Shown here in pieces: positions 1-12,742 of a DNA stretch of 64,000 nucleotides. Origin of the DNA: Hyperoplus lanceolatus. Its lineage: Eukaryota > Chordata > Actinopteri > Uranoscopiformes > Ammodytidae. The position numbers and the translations under genes are program-made. The DNA lies in assembly GCA_026929865.2 (NCBI GenBank), contig CM049402.1:27045001-27109000 (forward strand), read 5' to 3'. Numbering within the stretch: the first letter of the stretch is position 1; each line of letters starts with the position of its first letter. The notes under the pieces are model-generated. The model saw nothing but the letters and a program-made list of their open reading frames with translations. It was not told where the DNA came from and ran no database searches.

Positions 1-13
1 TGTTAGAACATGG

Positions 14-142
<129 letters not shown>

Positions 143-210
143 CGAATTACAATGACATTGTCTGCGCCTCCCCAGGCGCTTTCAACTGTCAGTGTTACCT
201 GTGATGCAAC

Positions 211-227
211 AGTGCCCCCTGCAGGAG
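211..227 (-). promoter_or_regulatory. CTCF-like motif
   Basis: On the reverse strand the sequence CCTGCAGGGGGCACT resembles the CTCF core consensus (CCASYAGRKGGCRC). Occupancy cannot be judged from sequence. Nearly the same 15 bases recur at about 34000, so both could instead derive from one old repeat. Confidence 0.3.
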
Positions 228-800
228 GAAATCACCATTGTCTTGTCATTTGCTGCAATTGAAAACTCAGAAAATCTATCCCTGTGAAAAACTATGCAGT
301 TGTAAAAGTAAAGTTTGAATACAATTAATCCAGAGCCAGATTAACATTGCCAAAGGGCAAAGGAAGGTGCAACCACCTAAGGCTATATCCACAAGTGCAC
401 GGGTATTGCGAGAAATGCATTCCCAATCCTCCCATACACACAAAGGTGTTTTAGAATACATCTCCATGCACACAGCAACGCAAACAAACTGTTGAAAACG
501 CTAATGTTATCATGCCAGGCCAGTAGGTGGGGATGATGTGTCACATCAAACACCATAGAAGAACATTGTGAGTATCTTCTTGAGCGAGAGTGGAGCGTGA
601 TCAGTAGATGTGAATAACAATTGATGCAAGTGTTTCTTAAAACCTCTGGTCTCCCTGTCCCCAACGAATACAGACATGCAGAGTTTTCCTAAATCTCCAC
701 TTTGGCCGGAGTCTTCATAATCCTCCGGTTTGAGTGTCTGGTTGTGCCAAACCACACAGAAAAAGATAGGAAAATACACATGGCCTTAGGCCGGAGAAGC

Positions 801-803
<3 letters not shown>

Positions 804-881
<78 letters not shown>

Positions 882-890
882 AGAGAGAGA
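804..890. repeat. (GA)n microsatellite
   Basis: A GA dinucleotide tract with a short GGGAGG interruption near its right end. Confidence 0.98.
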
Positions 891-3800
891 ATGTGCTGCA
901 GCTGTGGCTTAAATAACCAAGAAACACTGGGGCCCAGGTGTTCCAGGTTACAATATCAGACCCCTGCAGAGTGTGGAGTGACACGGGCCAGTAATAGCTT
1001 CACCCCCAGATGATACCGGGGGTCATTACATGCAGCGTAAAAGGTGTTTAAACCACATGTTGACACAGGGGTTTTTCTAGAAGACAGGGCTAAAGATCCA
1101 GTTGAAATTATATTGTGTTTTAGCGGTGTATATTACTAAATAAATTGTCAATAAATCCAATTGTCATAGACACATTGAAACACAGCAAACCATTGGGAAA
1201 CCTGCATGAGCAAGGATACATCAAAGAAACAATACAACTAGGTTTAAGCACAAGTAGCACATAAAATCAAGCAATTTAGGTATTTTAAGGATCTGCCTTA
1301 GCTAGTCTAAACAAACAGATGTAGTGGAACGCATTGGGAGGATGGGGGTGTTTATTGAAAAAGCCCGTCTGTAGAAATGCAATCACCTTTTCCTACCTGT
1401 CAATGGCAATTAAATAAGAGAGTGAGAGAGATTCTAAATTATAGCAGTGTCTTTCACCCAAGGGTTGCAAAGTGGTGCTTACAACGATCATTGGCAGTGC
1501 TCTCTGGGTTTCTGTTTGTTCTCCGGTTTAATAAGTAGAACATTCTAGTACTTAGCTCCTTATGTGTAAAATCAATAGTCAGCTAAAAGACGGCTAAAGG
1601 TAGCAGACAACCGATCTTCTGAAATGAGCCTCGCCCAACTTTATGACCAAAAGGGAGGGCGGGGGTTCTCAATAACACAAGTGAACCAGTAACAAGAAAA
1701 TGATATCAAGTCAGAATTCAAAGTTATTGGTATTGGTGTGTAGAATGGTTTGTTTCATTTTAATAAATATTTATTTTACAAACTTAAATCTCCATGTTAA
1801 AGGGTCCATTGTTGGCAAATCCCATTGTTCAATTAAGTTCCCCAAATTGTATCTACACATTACATCTGCATTTTAAAATTCTGACTGAGCTGAATACAAG
1901 ACACAGCATAGATATGGCAACATTAAGAAAAAATAAAATTGACATTTCCCAACACAATAGTAACATTTTATATTGACCAGTATTGTCTCTATTTCACGGC
2001 TATAGCATTTCCTTGTGTTCTCCTGTGTTGACCCTTTCCTTGCTATGTCTATCATGTCCTCAATCTGCCCATCTGTATGTAAATATGTAGATGTGTGACA
2101 CCTGTCCTCAATCATCATCAACACACAGCATATCAACCTGGGGTTCGCCTTCCTCTCGTTGCATAGTTCTTGTTTCTTGTAGCTGTGCTTAGTCTTTCTC
2201 TATAGCATCAGTGATTTGTTTTTACGTTCCATACACTCACCAATGCTAATGTCTGCTTCTCTGCCTGCTTGCTTGCCTGCTGGATCAACGTACACAACTC
2301 AGCTACAGAAAGATTTCAATCACATGCTAATGTTGTTGGCTTGCTGATGCTTGAAAAGAGATCTTAAAATAACCATTCTAGATTTTTTTTTGTTTCTTAA
2401 TGGCAAACAATTTGTCTTTTCAAGGCAGGAAAAACATTGCAGAGGAACTAATAACTTTAATAACTTCAATAAGCCAATTGTCCCATTAAAATGTCCCATT
2501 ACTTAGTAAGCCAGTGTGCACAATGTAGCCGGAATGCCTTTACAATAACAACTGTTCACTAGTTCTGTTTGGTATCTGAGTCTAGTAGGCAAACCATAAT
2601 GCAGCTCGCTGGTAAGCTGCTGTGTGCACTGCACCTGATGGGGACAAGAGGTCAGTGGGAGCCCATAGGTAATTTTTGTCCAAAGGCCGTTTTGGACTAA
2701 TCTCATCATGATGCATGGTTGCATATGGGGACATCCTGGAGAGTTTCCATTGCTAAACAAGCAATAAGACAATCCCTTGATTCTCTCACTCTTTTGTAGT
2801 TATGTTCTCCCATTCCAAATTCTTCTCTCTGTCCTTTTCTCTCTCTCACCAGCCTTTTCTTACGGCACAAAAAAAGTAAAATCATCCCTCCTTCTCGGAA
2901 CTGCCACATGGTTTCAATTGTTTCCCCTCCTGCCTCTTCAACCTTAGCTATTTTCTGAAGCTGGTCTTTCAGTCAAATCTCTCTTCCAAAATAAACTTTC
3001 CTCTATTTTCATGAATAAGGCAAATGTTGGTGAATGACTTCTAGTAAACCTGTGGCCCTGGAGGTGGCAAACCATGTGAGGTACGATACATAGCCAGGCA
3101 ACTCCACAAAATGGACTCCTAATTTGGGTTGTTCACCTCATATTAAATTAGGCCAGTGTTGTCGTGTTTAGGATGACACATAAAATGTAAGAAAATGAAT
3201 GGAATCCTAACACAGTCAAAAAAACGTTATTCTGGAAGTAGGGGAAATGTGTGAACACAGACTGAGTGCTGATTTAATGATGTCCCAAAGTTCAAAGGTT
3301 ATCAAAGTAAATCAGTCAACTGATTCATTGAGCACTTATCTATTGATTTCATGTGATTGGGGACAAAGATAGGCATTTGTTTGACACGGTCCAAAAAAGA
3401 AGATAACACTAAATGAGCAAAGGACTGATCAGTATCTTGTGTTGCCGCCCTTTGCCTAATTTGAAAAAATAATAGATTGCAGCCTGTGCAATATTATAGC
3501 TGTACAAAGAAACACTGGACATTGGTGACTACTAGGAGACGCTGTCATATACACCAGTGCATAGCATCCAAACATGCTTAAAGGTTCAGTAAGCGGAATG
3601 GTCAGTTTAGCTAACTTCCTGTCATTGACTGCAGTTAGTAGTCCCCTGCCTCGTCCCTATGTCACCACATTAATGCATCCTCAAGCAGCGAGTTTTCTAG
3701 CATCATCTCAGATCCATAAGTGTGACAAAACATGACAAAACCATCAAAACAGACATTGGGAAGGTTGATGAATGGCAAAGAATTGCATCATATTATCTTT

Positions 3801-4285
3801 GTGCATTTAAATTGCCATGTATAAAACACACTTGAGGTTTTTTTCCCTTTTGGATATGCTTGCCCATACCATAACCTCCCCACCGCCATGCACCAATCTG
3901 TTCAAAATGTTGAATGCCTTTATTTTTTCAGGTATTTGGTCACAAACCAAATTATTGGACAAAGTAGTTAGAGAATCACCGAATAAAGGCCAACATAGAT
4001 GTCCACAGTATAACTATGTCTAAAAACGATGTTGAAATAGATCACAAATACCTGTAAGATGCCGTAGGACATAACTTGTAACATGCTGTACTGATTTCTT
4101 CCATCCTCTTTCAAATTTGAAAACACTTATGCAGTCTGAATACTGCAGTCCCATTACAACTGGGTGATGAATGATTGTGATAATGCTGTGGTTATTAAAA
4201 AAAATGTAAGGTGTAATTAAAGATATAGGCTACAATTAGCTCCAGAATTTAGGCCCTTACAAATGCTGTAATAGTTACGATGCAG
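891..4285. other. Unassigned AT-rich stretch
   Basis: I see no coding exon, RNA gene or recognisable transposon here. The short open frames have no protein-like composition. Around 3431-3465 there is a weak resemblance to the 3' coding end of the Tc1 transposase at 22.96 kb, too short to call. Confidence 0.5.
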
Positions 4286-4293
4286 AAACACAT

Positions 4294-5095
4294 TTGACAC
4301 CACAGATCTTTACCCATCCTCCTCCTTTGCATCCGTATCTGCCACTGGATAACAGGTATGACATCCTAAGCCTGCAGGACTTCCCTCCCATGGATGTGCT
4401 GGCCGGCTCGCCCCCAGGACCTGCTCATCCAGCTTGTCGTGGCGCTCAGCACTCCAGGAATCGGGGTCCACCCGTCCAGCCTGATCTCTCCACTCCGTCT
4501 CGGCCAGGAGTGAACGCAGATCTGCGCCATAAACCCCAACCTCAGGCTCCATCCTGCCTCCGCCGCACCTCCAGGCAGCCAGTGGAGCGGCACACCCCGT
4601 CTGTACTGCTCATCGGGACCTCCATAGTCAGGCACGTGGCAGCGCATGGTGGCCGGACCTTCTGCCACCCAGGAGCCAGCGTCAACGACATTGCATCCTC
4701 GGCCCTCCAGCAGAGTGAACAGCACGGCTCGCCTTCCATGTTGGTCCTGGAAGCCGGCATCAACGACCTCAAAAAACAACAGTCGGAGGTACTTAAACGG
4801 GATTACGTCTCCCTTGTGGATCAACTGCTGGACACGGGGAAGCGGCTAATTATCGTATTATTATAGTAATTATAGTATGGTGACGTCACCACCAGCCTCC
4901 TTCATCAGCTGCACCTGTGGCTGAAGGGGTTCTGCCTAACAAGAAGCATTCCGTACGTGGACAACTTTGCAGCATTTTTAAACAGGCCTCGCCTTTTTAA
5001 ACGGGACGGTCTTCAACCGCATCAGAAGGGATCACAGCTTTTATCCGTCAACATTGACCTAACTGTCCGTTCATGCGCAACACCCACCTCCTGAC
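4294..5095 (+). pseudogene. LINE ORF1 SGNH-esterase remnant
   Basis: This encodes part of the esterase domain found in ORF1 of CR1/L2-clade LINEs. An open frame runs 4294-4866; the reading then shifts frame and continues to about 5095. Visible blocks are LLIGTSIVRHV (nucleophile Ser block), EAGINDL (GxND block) and DGLQPHQKG (terminal block, where the family usually has DGLH). The upstream part is proline-rich with no fold I can name. The frameshift and the replaced histidine mark it as dead. Known members form part of the LINE ribonucleoprotein; the role of the esterase is not settled. Confidence 0.7.
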
Positions 5096-5334
5096 TCACG
5101 GTAAATACAAATTCACATGCACACGGACACTCTGCTCACTCACATTCACTATCCCCCTCCTACACTATACACGCCCCCTGTTCAGTTGCCCCGGAAACAC
5201 ATGACAACAGCCATAACATTGAGACCACACTCACACACAGACAAATTAAACCCAGGGTTGTTTTTAGACCAAGCTGTGTTTTTAACATTCCTTTGAAAAG
5301 ACGTGATGAGCGCACGCTCGGCACGGACATTAGA

Positions 5335-6162
5335 ATGGCTGTGCTGAACGTGCGCTCTCTTTCAAACAAATCTTTTATCATAAATAATGTAATTTTAGAT
5401 AACAACCTAGATAGCATTCTCCTTACAGAGACATGGCTTGGCACTGATGCACCTGTTGTTCTCACTGGGGCTTCCCCACCAAATTGTAGCTTTTTATTTT
5501 CTAGTAGAGGGGGACAAAGAGGAGGCGGAACTGCTTCAATCTCTAAAGACACCATGTTATCCAATGAAGTCTTTTTTAACACATATTTATTATTTGAATA
5601 TCATGCTTTTGTTTTTAGCAGCCCCCCTATCCTCTGTATGACAGCATACAGACCACCCCGCTATTCCATCTCTTTCAACAGTGAATTCTCAGAGCTATTA
5701 TCAATTACCCATAGCAATTACAACAAAATATTTATAACCGGTGATTTTAATTTACACAAAGATAATACATCAGATTCAATGTCGAGAGAATTTTTAAACC
5801 TTTTACATTGCTTAGATTTTAATCAACATGTCACACAGCCGACCCACAACAGGGGGCGCACCATGGACCTGGTCATAACTTATGGCCTGTCCATTGGTGC
5901 GACCTCTGTTGTGGACCTGGCTGTGTCTGACCACTTATGTGTGTTTTTTACAATCACCAGTCTTAACCAGCAGGAGGCCCCAGTGAGAACCGTGAGGAAA
6001 CGCTACCTAACTTCTGAAGTGGCTACACATTTTATCCAGATTTTTCAGAGCACTCCTGCAGAAATTTTACCAGCACCATGTGATTTTATTGTTGACCGTT
6101 TTAACCATAAAATAAAAACAACGCTGGACTTAGTGGCTCCACTTTTAATAAAAAAACATTAA
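5335..6162 (+). pseudogene. LINE ORF2 endonuclease domain (first part)
   Basis: An apurinic-like endonuclease domain that nicks target DNA to prime reverse transcription. Seen in order: AVLNVRSLSNK near the start, LLTETWLG (catalytic Glu), TAYRPP, ITGDFNLH (the Asp-x-Asn pair) and VSDHLCVFF (terminal Asp-His). All the expected catalytic blocks are present, so this domain is better preserved than the rest of the element. The ATG at 5335 precedes the first conserved block, but the true ORF2 start may lie upstream. A stop at 6160-6162 follows a short lysine run; homology continues in another frame. Confidence 0.8.
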
Positions 6163-7035
6163 ATCAAAACCTACAGCCCCGCGCAGGAATGCAGAAATGT
6201 AAAGACTAAAGAGAAACTGCAGGAGTGCTGAGAGGAGATGGAGAAAAACAAAATTAACAGTTCACCAAGAAATTTTACTTGGACACCTCAGAACCTACAA
6301 TAACGCAGTCAAACAGTCAAGAATCTCCAATTTCCAAAAAATCATCAACAAACACAGTATTAACCAAAAAGTCCTCTTCTCCACAATCAACCTCTTAACA
6401 AATAGTAATTTTAACAGATCATCCAGAACACCTACCGACGCCCTCTGCGAGGAATTTGCAGACCACTTCAGAAGTAAAATCAATGACATCAGATCGAGTC
6501 TTTTACCTCAACAGACTTTAAATATCGACACACCTGGATCATTGATTTTACCCGAGGAAACACTGGAGAGTTTTGCCCTGGTTGATGCGAGGATACTTGG
6601 TTGAGTTTTATCCCAAGTAAAGCCCACAACCTGCCTATTAGACCCAATTCCCACACCGTTTTTTAAAACACTTTGTGGATTCTTTGAGGAACAGCTTTTA
6701 TACATGGTAAATTGCTCTCTTCAGACGGGTGGTGGTGAAGCCCCTTCTGAAGAAGAGCAACTTAGATCCCGACATTTTTAATAATTATCGGCCTGTATCC
6801 AACTTACCGTTTTTAAGTACAATTTTAGAAAAACTAGTTTTTAATCAAGTAAATCTTTTTCTAATCACAAACAATATTTTAGAGAAGTATAAGTCTGATT
6901 TCAGGACGAGCCATAGTACAGAGACAGCCCTTTTAAAGATTGTAAACAACATCAGGTACAACTCAGATAACCATAAACTCACAGTCTTGGTACTACTGGA
7001 TCTAACCACCGCCTTCGATACAATACACCATCACA
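6163..7035 (+). pseudogene. LINE linker and N-terminal half of reverse transcriptase
   Basis: Continues the element with at least two frame changes and an in-frame stop near 6602. Recognisable reverse transcriptase pieces are VKPLLKK, NNYRPVSNLPFLS and, in palm motif A, LLDLTTAFDTIHHH at the very end. The frame then runs into the inserted hAT element. The counterpart in the 42.7-45.0 kb LINE is uninterrupted. Confidence 0.8.
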
Positions 7036-8214
7036 CAGAGCGGCCAAGTCTCACGCTTTGGCCGTGAGACACAAACATATCAACCAGTTCACACGCTCAC
7101 ACGCCACACCTCCAATTTCTCATGCAGAGAAATGAATCCCCATAATATATATATTTTTTTGGTACTTTTACTTTGAAAGTCTTATTTTGAAAAGCTAAAC
7201 GGACTCAGTTCCGTGACATCCTCTTTCTGCCATGCTTTCTGCACGTGCGGTTTCTTTATAGGTCCATGGCATGGACAATATCCATGGCCGTGTGCAGCCC
7301 GTAGCCGCAGCAGCCACTTGGCAAACCACCACGGCCACGCCCCCCTGCGTTACACTACAAAACTAATAAAAGGCCGCCGCCTCCCAGTCCCGCCCTTTGT
7401 TCAAATTATATGGAAAATTAATGACAACAAGGACGCCGGTATTAAATGAACAAAGTGGTAAGAACACCTTGATTTAAATCAGTCACTTCACTTGATATAT
7501 TCAAGCTTGTTTTGCATTATGTTATTGGGCTGGTGGACACACCAACACATTTTTGTTCTAAAATGTTGTCAACATTAATTGAATGAATGTATTGAGTAAC
7601 TAAGCTTAGAGGTTACTGTGGGAAAAATATGTTCTGAGAAGACATCAAGTGTCATAGATTTAATATGATAATGGTGAATTGAAATTGGATAATTGGATAA
7701 CCCATACAATGTTGAATACATATAGAATAATTACCTTTATTACAGTTTAACAATAGGCTACAGGAGATATTTGAAAGCACTACACATGCATTGTAGGCTA
7801 TTCAATTAAATTTGTGTCAGCGAAACCGTGAATGTTCTCTTTTACTTTACATAAAAATGAATGCAGAAAAGGCACACATTGATTCATAAAAATTCACCAG
7901 AATGCAGGAAATTAAGTGTTTAATGCTCAAAATTTTCTGGGGGGGAACCCCAGACCCCCACTTACAATATGTCTACACCCAATGTTTAATTAAAATCTGT
8001 CCTACGACTTTGCAATTCATGAATTTGTTTATTTTAATACGATTTTTGATGTTTTATCACATTTTCCAATTGTCTTTTATTTCTGATTTATTATGAACGA
8101 TATGTAAACTTGCAGGACACTAGCAAAAAATATTGGGTGGGAAAGAGGACACGGTTTTGGGTCCCTCGGCCAAAAAATCTCACTCCAAACTTTTGGTGAA
8201 ACTTGGCAGCCCTG
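7036..8214. mobile_element. Non-autonomous hAT element in the LINE
   Basis: A 1179-bp insertion flanked by a perfect 8-bp duplication, CCATCACA, at 7028-7035 and 8215-8222. The termini are inverted: CAGAGCGGCCAAGTCTCACG on the left and, on the reverse strand, CAGGGCTGCCAAGTTTCACC on the right. Eight-base duplications and CAGRG ends are hallmarks of the hAT superfamily. No transposase frame remains. The interior at about 7850-7980 resembles 38330-38460 in another hAT element, including a run around CTGGGGG and CCCC. Confidence 0.88.
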
Positions 8215-8222
8215 CCATCACA

Positions 8223-9336
8223 TTTTGTTAACTAGACTGAGGAACCTGGTCGGCCTCTCTGGTTCTTAACTGGTTTGTTTCTTACCTCACAGATCGACAC
8301 TTCTTTGTAAGTATGGATACATGTTCCTCAGAAACCCACAAAATAAAGTGTGGGGTTCCCCAAGGGTCAATCTTAGGTCCAACTCTTTTTAATCTTTACA
8401 TTCCTTGGGGACGTCATCAGGAGGCACGGCATCAGCTTTCATAGTTATGCTACCAATACGCAACTGTGCATTGCCGTGTCTCCGGATGACACAGGGCCTA
8501 TTGATGTCCTTTTTAACTGCATTTTAGATATCAAGACATGGATGGCAGAAAATTTCCTACAGCTCAACCAGGACAAAACAGAGGTTTTACTCATTGGTCC
8601 TGAAGGCCAGACAGAGAAACTTTTACCAAAGTTAAAGGATTTTAAACTATCACAATCTGTAAAAAAAATCTGGGCGTGATTTTTGACTCTGAGCTCAGTT
8701 TTATTCCACTCATCAAAAACATAACAAAGATAGGTTTTTATCATCTTAAGAATATAGCCAGAGTCCGCCCGTTTCTCTCTCAGGCCAGCACGGAGGTGCT
8801 GATGCTTGCTTTTATCTCCTGTCGCTTAGACTACTGTAATGCCCTGCTCTCTGGCCTTCCCAAAAAGAGCATTAAATCTTACAATTATTACAGAACTCAG
8901 CCGCACGAGTGCTGACAAGGACCAGAGGGCGGGAGCACATTACACCGGTTTTAAGGTCACTGCATTGGCTCCCCGTGCGTTTCAGGATTGATTTTAAGGT
9001 TCTTTTACTAGTTTTTAAGTGTCTTAACGGTCTTGGGCCTTCTTACCTATCTGACCTGCTTTTACTATATCAGCCCCTGCGGACCCTGAGGTCCTCCGGT
9101 AGTGGCCTTTGACCATACCACAGATTACTTCTATAAAGCACGGGGAGGCGGCTTTCAGTTTCTATGGGCCCCGACTGTGGAACAGCCTGCCGGAGGACCT
9201 CAGGGTCGCGGAGACTGTTGAGGTTTTTAAAAAGAGGCTCAAGACCCACCTTTTTAACCAGGCTTTTAATTTATTTTTTATTTTTATTTTCTTATTTTAT
9301 AAATTCTTCTTAATTTCTTTTATGCTTGTGTTTTAA
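8223..9336 (+). pseudogene. LINE C-terminal half of reverse transcriptase and tail domain
   Basis: Resumes exactly where the hAT insertion interrupts the LINE. It has several frames: WMAENFLQLNQDKTEVLLIG, then a shift, DYCNALLSGLPKKS, another shift, HITPVLRSLHWLPVRFRID, and finally RLWNSLPEDLR near the end. The catalytic YADD box is degraded: the frame around 8440 reads SYATN. With the stops and shifts, the enzyme is inactive. Confidence 0.8.
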
Positions 9337-9959
9337 GTTTCTATGTTTTTATGTTTTATTCTCTTGTGTTTTAAGTTTCTATGCTTTCTGCTGTATTCTA
9401 CTGTTTTAAACTGTCAGTTTTTAATCTCCAGTGTTTCCTCATGGGGGCCTGCCAGACTGGGAGTTGTCTCTGGTCTGTCCGTTGAGGGTGCTGTCCTGTG
9501 GGCGGTTTCGGCCCGGGTAGCTGTGGCTCCACACCACGGTGTGGGGCCTCTTGTCTGCCCGGGTTGGGGTGCTCCCTGTGGCAGCGCTCTCTGCAGACTT
9601 GGACTGGGATCGCTCCTGGTGTGGCTGGCCCCCCAAAGGTAACTTCCTCCACGCCGCAGGTCTCAGTGCCCAGCCATGTCTCTTTAGTGATAGCTAGTGT
9701 ATGTGTGAGTGTGTGAGATTGTGTGTCCGTGTGTGTATGTGTGAGTGTGTGTAAGAGTGTGTATGTAATTGTGTATGTCTCTGTGCATGTCTATGGGGGT
9801 GGGAGGGTTGGGTTCTTTTCATTTTGTTCTCTTGATTTTATTAGCTGTTTTTATCTGTATTTTTCTGTTGTTGTTTTTATTCATTGTAAGGCACTTTGAG
9901 TTACTCTTGAGTATGAAAAGCGCGATATAAATAAAAGTTGATTGATTGATTGATTGATA
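9337..9959 (+). repeat. L2-like LINE 3' untranslated region and (TTGA)n tail
   Basis: Non-coding 3' part of the LINE. It ends with GGCACTTTGAG, an AAAAGCGCGATATAAATAAA block and about five copies of TTGA/TGAT. A degenerate GT-rich tract lies at 9700-9780. The terminal block is shared in form with the ends at 45.07 kb and 32.4 kb. Confidence 0.8.
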
Positions 9960-10744
9960 GACCATTAAGATTATTTAAACGTGGTAAAATTATACTTCAT
10001 GACAAGCTCTTATCTCTTGTGGTTACTTTTACCTTGAGGGTTGGGCTTTGAAATTCTAAGTAATGAAAGAAGTAGAAAAACACATCCATTCTAAAACAGA
10101 AAGCAGTGCTTATCAAACTCAAATCACAGCCATTAGTTTGTAGGACAGGTGCAGCCGAATACACCTTCACCCATCAGTGCCCTGCAATCAATTTCATTAT
10201 CTGATGATTGTTGTCTCTGGCATCTTTCTGCCGGATGCCTGTAGTTTGTGAATCTTTCTGCCTTCAAATCAACCTCTCTGGCTTTGCTTGTGTCAGTAAC
10301 TCTGTTCGTAAACCCACCAACACATTTAATACATTTATTTTTTCTGTGTCAGCTCCCTCGACCTTTAATGGTCAGACACACTGAAAGTATAGAGCGAGTC
10401 CCCTGTTTTCAAAAGGAAATATCTCCTCTTCAGCCCATCCCTTCATCTATCCATCTACAGTATAAGGGTCGGCCTCTGACAATAATAGCACAAACCCTCA
10501 GGGAAGCCAGACATTAGAGCACTCGACACTGAACTATTATTGCCCATATAGAAAGGTAAAGCAGGTTATAATACACAGCAGTGAAGGTAATGTATGGGAG
10601 ATTTTCTGTCCATGTTCAAAGCAAAATGACTCACATCATGTATCAATTTATATATTTTCAGGCAGATACAATGTTATCTTTTAGGGACATTTGATGTATT
10701 AATGTGCTTGTATCCAATTGCTTATCTAACGTGAGGCATAATAA
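9960..10744. other. Unassigned stretch
   Basis: No gene, RNA or repeat that I recognise. An 89-codon open frame at 10248-10517 has no motifs and no homologous copy in the window. Confidence 0.5.
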
Positions 10745-11248
10745 CCTGGTCCTACCAGACCATCGTACTTCATTTCATTTGTACAGAAGGTGTGGAATCG
10801 CTCAATTGACAAACATTAACTCACTTGAAGGCAGGTGTCTGTTGAAGTTTAAAACTTGGATCTGCTCAGTGCCACTCTAGCCTGGCTCCGCCCACCCGCC
10901 TAGTTCCAGCCAAATTTTATTTTCCCTTCAGTAGTCAGTCTGGGTGTACAGCCCATTTCCCACTTTTGCCGGAGATTCGACAGCCGGTCCAATCAGCGAA
11001 CAGAGCGAGTGGCTGAGAACGATGACGTCGAAGTCGCGCTCCAGTTTCAGTTGCCAGAAGCCGGCTCATGACACGCGTGACGACCAAACGTTATGCGATT
11101 GGTTGGCTAATCCAGAGTGGCACTGGGCAGATCCAATAGTTTTAAACTTTAACAGACACCCGCCTCCATGAGTGAACGTTTGCCAATTACAGCACTGCCA
11201 GACCTTCTGTACAAATGAAATGAAGTACGATGGTCTGGTAGCACCAGG
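10745..11248. mobile_element. Foldback/MITE with about 134-bp inverted ends
   Basis: The left end (10745-10878, starting CCTGGTCCTACCAGACC) and the right end (11116-11248, ending GGTCTGGTAGCACCAGG) are inverted copies over about 130 bp. They include an ACTTCATTTCATTTGTACAG block near the outer edges. The interior (10878-11115) is itself present in inverted orientation immediately to the right. No coding sequence. The superfamily is uncertain. Confidence 0.75.
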
Positions 11249-11250
11249 CT

Positions 11251-11458
11251 AGTGCCACTCTGGATCTGGCAACCATTTGCATAACGTTTGGTCGTGACGT
11301 ATGTCATGCGCCAGCTTCTGAGCCAATCCCTCTGTTCGCTGATTGGACCGTCAAAAATCTGGCCGGAGAAAACCCGCGAATATACCCCAGGCTCATACTG
11401 ACTACTGAAGGGAAATGAAAATTGAGCGGAAGTATGTAGGCGGCCAGTGCCAGGCTAG
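11251..11458 (-). repeat. Inverted copy of the 10878-11115 module
   Basis: The reverse complement aligns with the interior of the neighbouring foldback element. Shared blocks include CCCTTCAGTAGTCAGT, GGTCCAATCAGCGAACAGAG and CGACCAAACGTTATGC. It ends CCAGGCTAG, opposite the CTAGCCTGG that starts the first copy. This is an independent copy or an inverted duplication. Confidence 0.75.
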
Positions 11459-11738
11459 AGGCATAATGGATATGAGTCATAAAAGCTGTATATTTTTCTT
11501 AAATAACCTTTAGCATTTATTCAAGATTTTCTTACCTGAGAGTTTATGAATCAAATGATAATCCGTTGTCTGAAGTGACCTTCATGACACCTTATTGACT
11601 TTTTTACTTTTTATTTTTTGCTTAACATTTGCTTATAGTTTCACCAATGTCCTTAGAAACCTGTAAAGTAGAGTAAGCCATGTTGGTTGTTTGTTTTGTT
11701 TTGTCTTTTGTTTTTGTGTTAAAAAATAAAGTTTTTTT

Positions 11739-11746
11739 ATTATATA

Positions 11747-11826
<80 letters not shown>
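11739..11826. repeat. (TA)n microsatellite
   Basis: A TA dinucleotide tract of about 40 units after a T-rich lead. Confidence 0.98.
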
Positions 11827-11827
<1 letters not shown>

Positions 11828-12710
11828 ATGCAATCTAGAGAAGATGATCAGAATGTCAACGTTGGCTCTGTTATTTGAAACATGACATTCTCAAGGCAAG
11901 ATTTTCTAAAAACCTTTGTGGCTGTTTTTCAGCTGAACATGAAACGTATGAGGCAGGCCTCTTACTCATGCAGTGTACTTATTGAAGCGAAGGTTCACTA
12001 TTTTTGAAGTGGGGTTGTAGTACTTGCATAGTTAGCATGTTACATTCTGGAGATGGCCGATCAGCGTAGTCACATTAAGGGGTTTTTAGGGGAGACGTCA
12101 TAGCGTAAATCAACAATACTGTAGCAATGGGGGCCATCAGATTTTTTTTTTTTTGCGACATAGGCCTATAAACAGTAAGCTGACCTAAAAAAAATATTTG
12201 TTAAATTATGTATGCTAATTGTAGGATGCTTTAGTGTGCCGCCAGACAGCCATTTATTTTTGCACGCGTAGTTCGGTCAAGTATTACTACGCCAACTCAC
12301 GCAGGTGCAGTGCAGCATATCAGTCCGCAAATCAGCTTTTTGACTACACACACATACGCACACACTTTCATATCTTTCTTAGAGACGTGTGTGACTTTCC
12401 TCTACAATAAAGAGATAATCCCAAAAATGAAAAGTGAGCGAGAACAAAAGGGAGGATGAATGAGAAGAAGAGAGAGGGCAGGTGTAGGTTTTATTAAGCT
12501 GAGAGAGGGCACAGTGATGGAGCAAATTGATCAGGTTATATCTGGTCATAAAGTCATCCAAATCAAATAACAGGCCCACTGGACTGTTTTCTCTTTCACT
12601 TTCTGGGACCAGCGCCCAAATTGGCATTCATTCCATTTCAGTAAAGATCTTGATGGTTCTCACTCTCACGTTATTGCTTCACATAAAACACACACACAGA
12701 AGCACACACA

Positions 12711-12742
<32 letters not shown>

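Larger units (their letters stand above)
4290..9959 (+). mobile_element. L2-clade LINE, 5'-truncated, decayed, with nested hAT
   Basis: A non-LTR retrotransposon on the plus strand. In order it has an ORF1 SGNH-esterase remnant, an AP-endonuclease domain, a reverse transcriptase with several frameshifts and stops, and a 3' end with GCGATATAAATAAA followed by (TTGA)n. The reverse transcriptase is interrupted at 7036-8214 by a hAT element. The parallel element at 40-45 kb has the same order and similar protein sequence. The 5' end is missing: homology begins within ORF1 near 4294. No clear target-site duplication was found. Confidence 0.85.

Noticed and set aside
3431-3465. Resemblance to the Tc1 transposase 3' coding end
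   Set aside because: Only about 34 bases with many mismatches and no termini nearby.
9700-9790. GT-rich tract as a separate microsatellite
   Set aside because: Too degenerate; it is part of the LINE 3' untranslated region.
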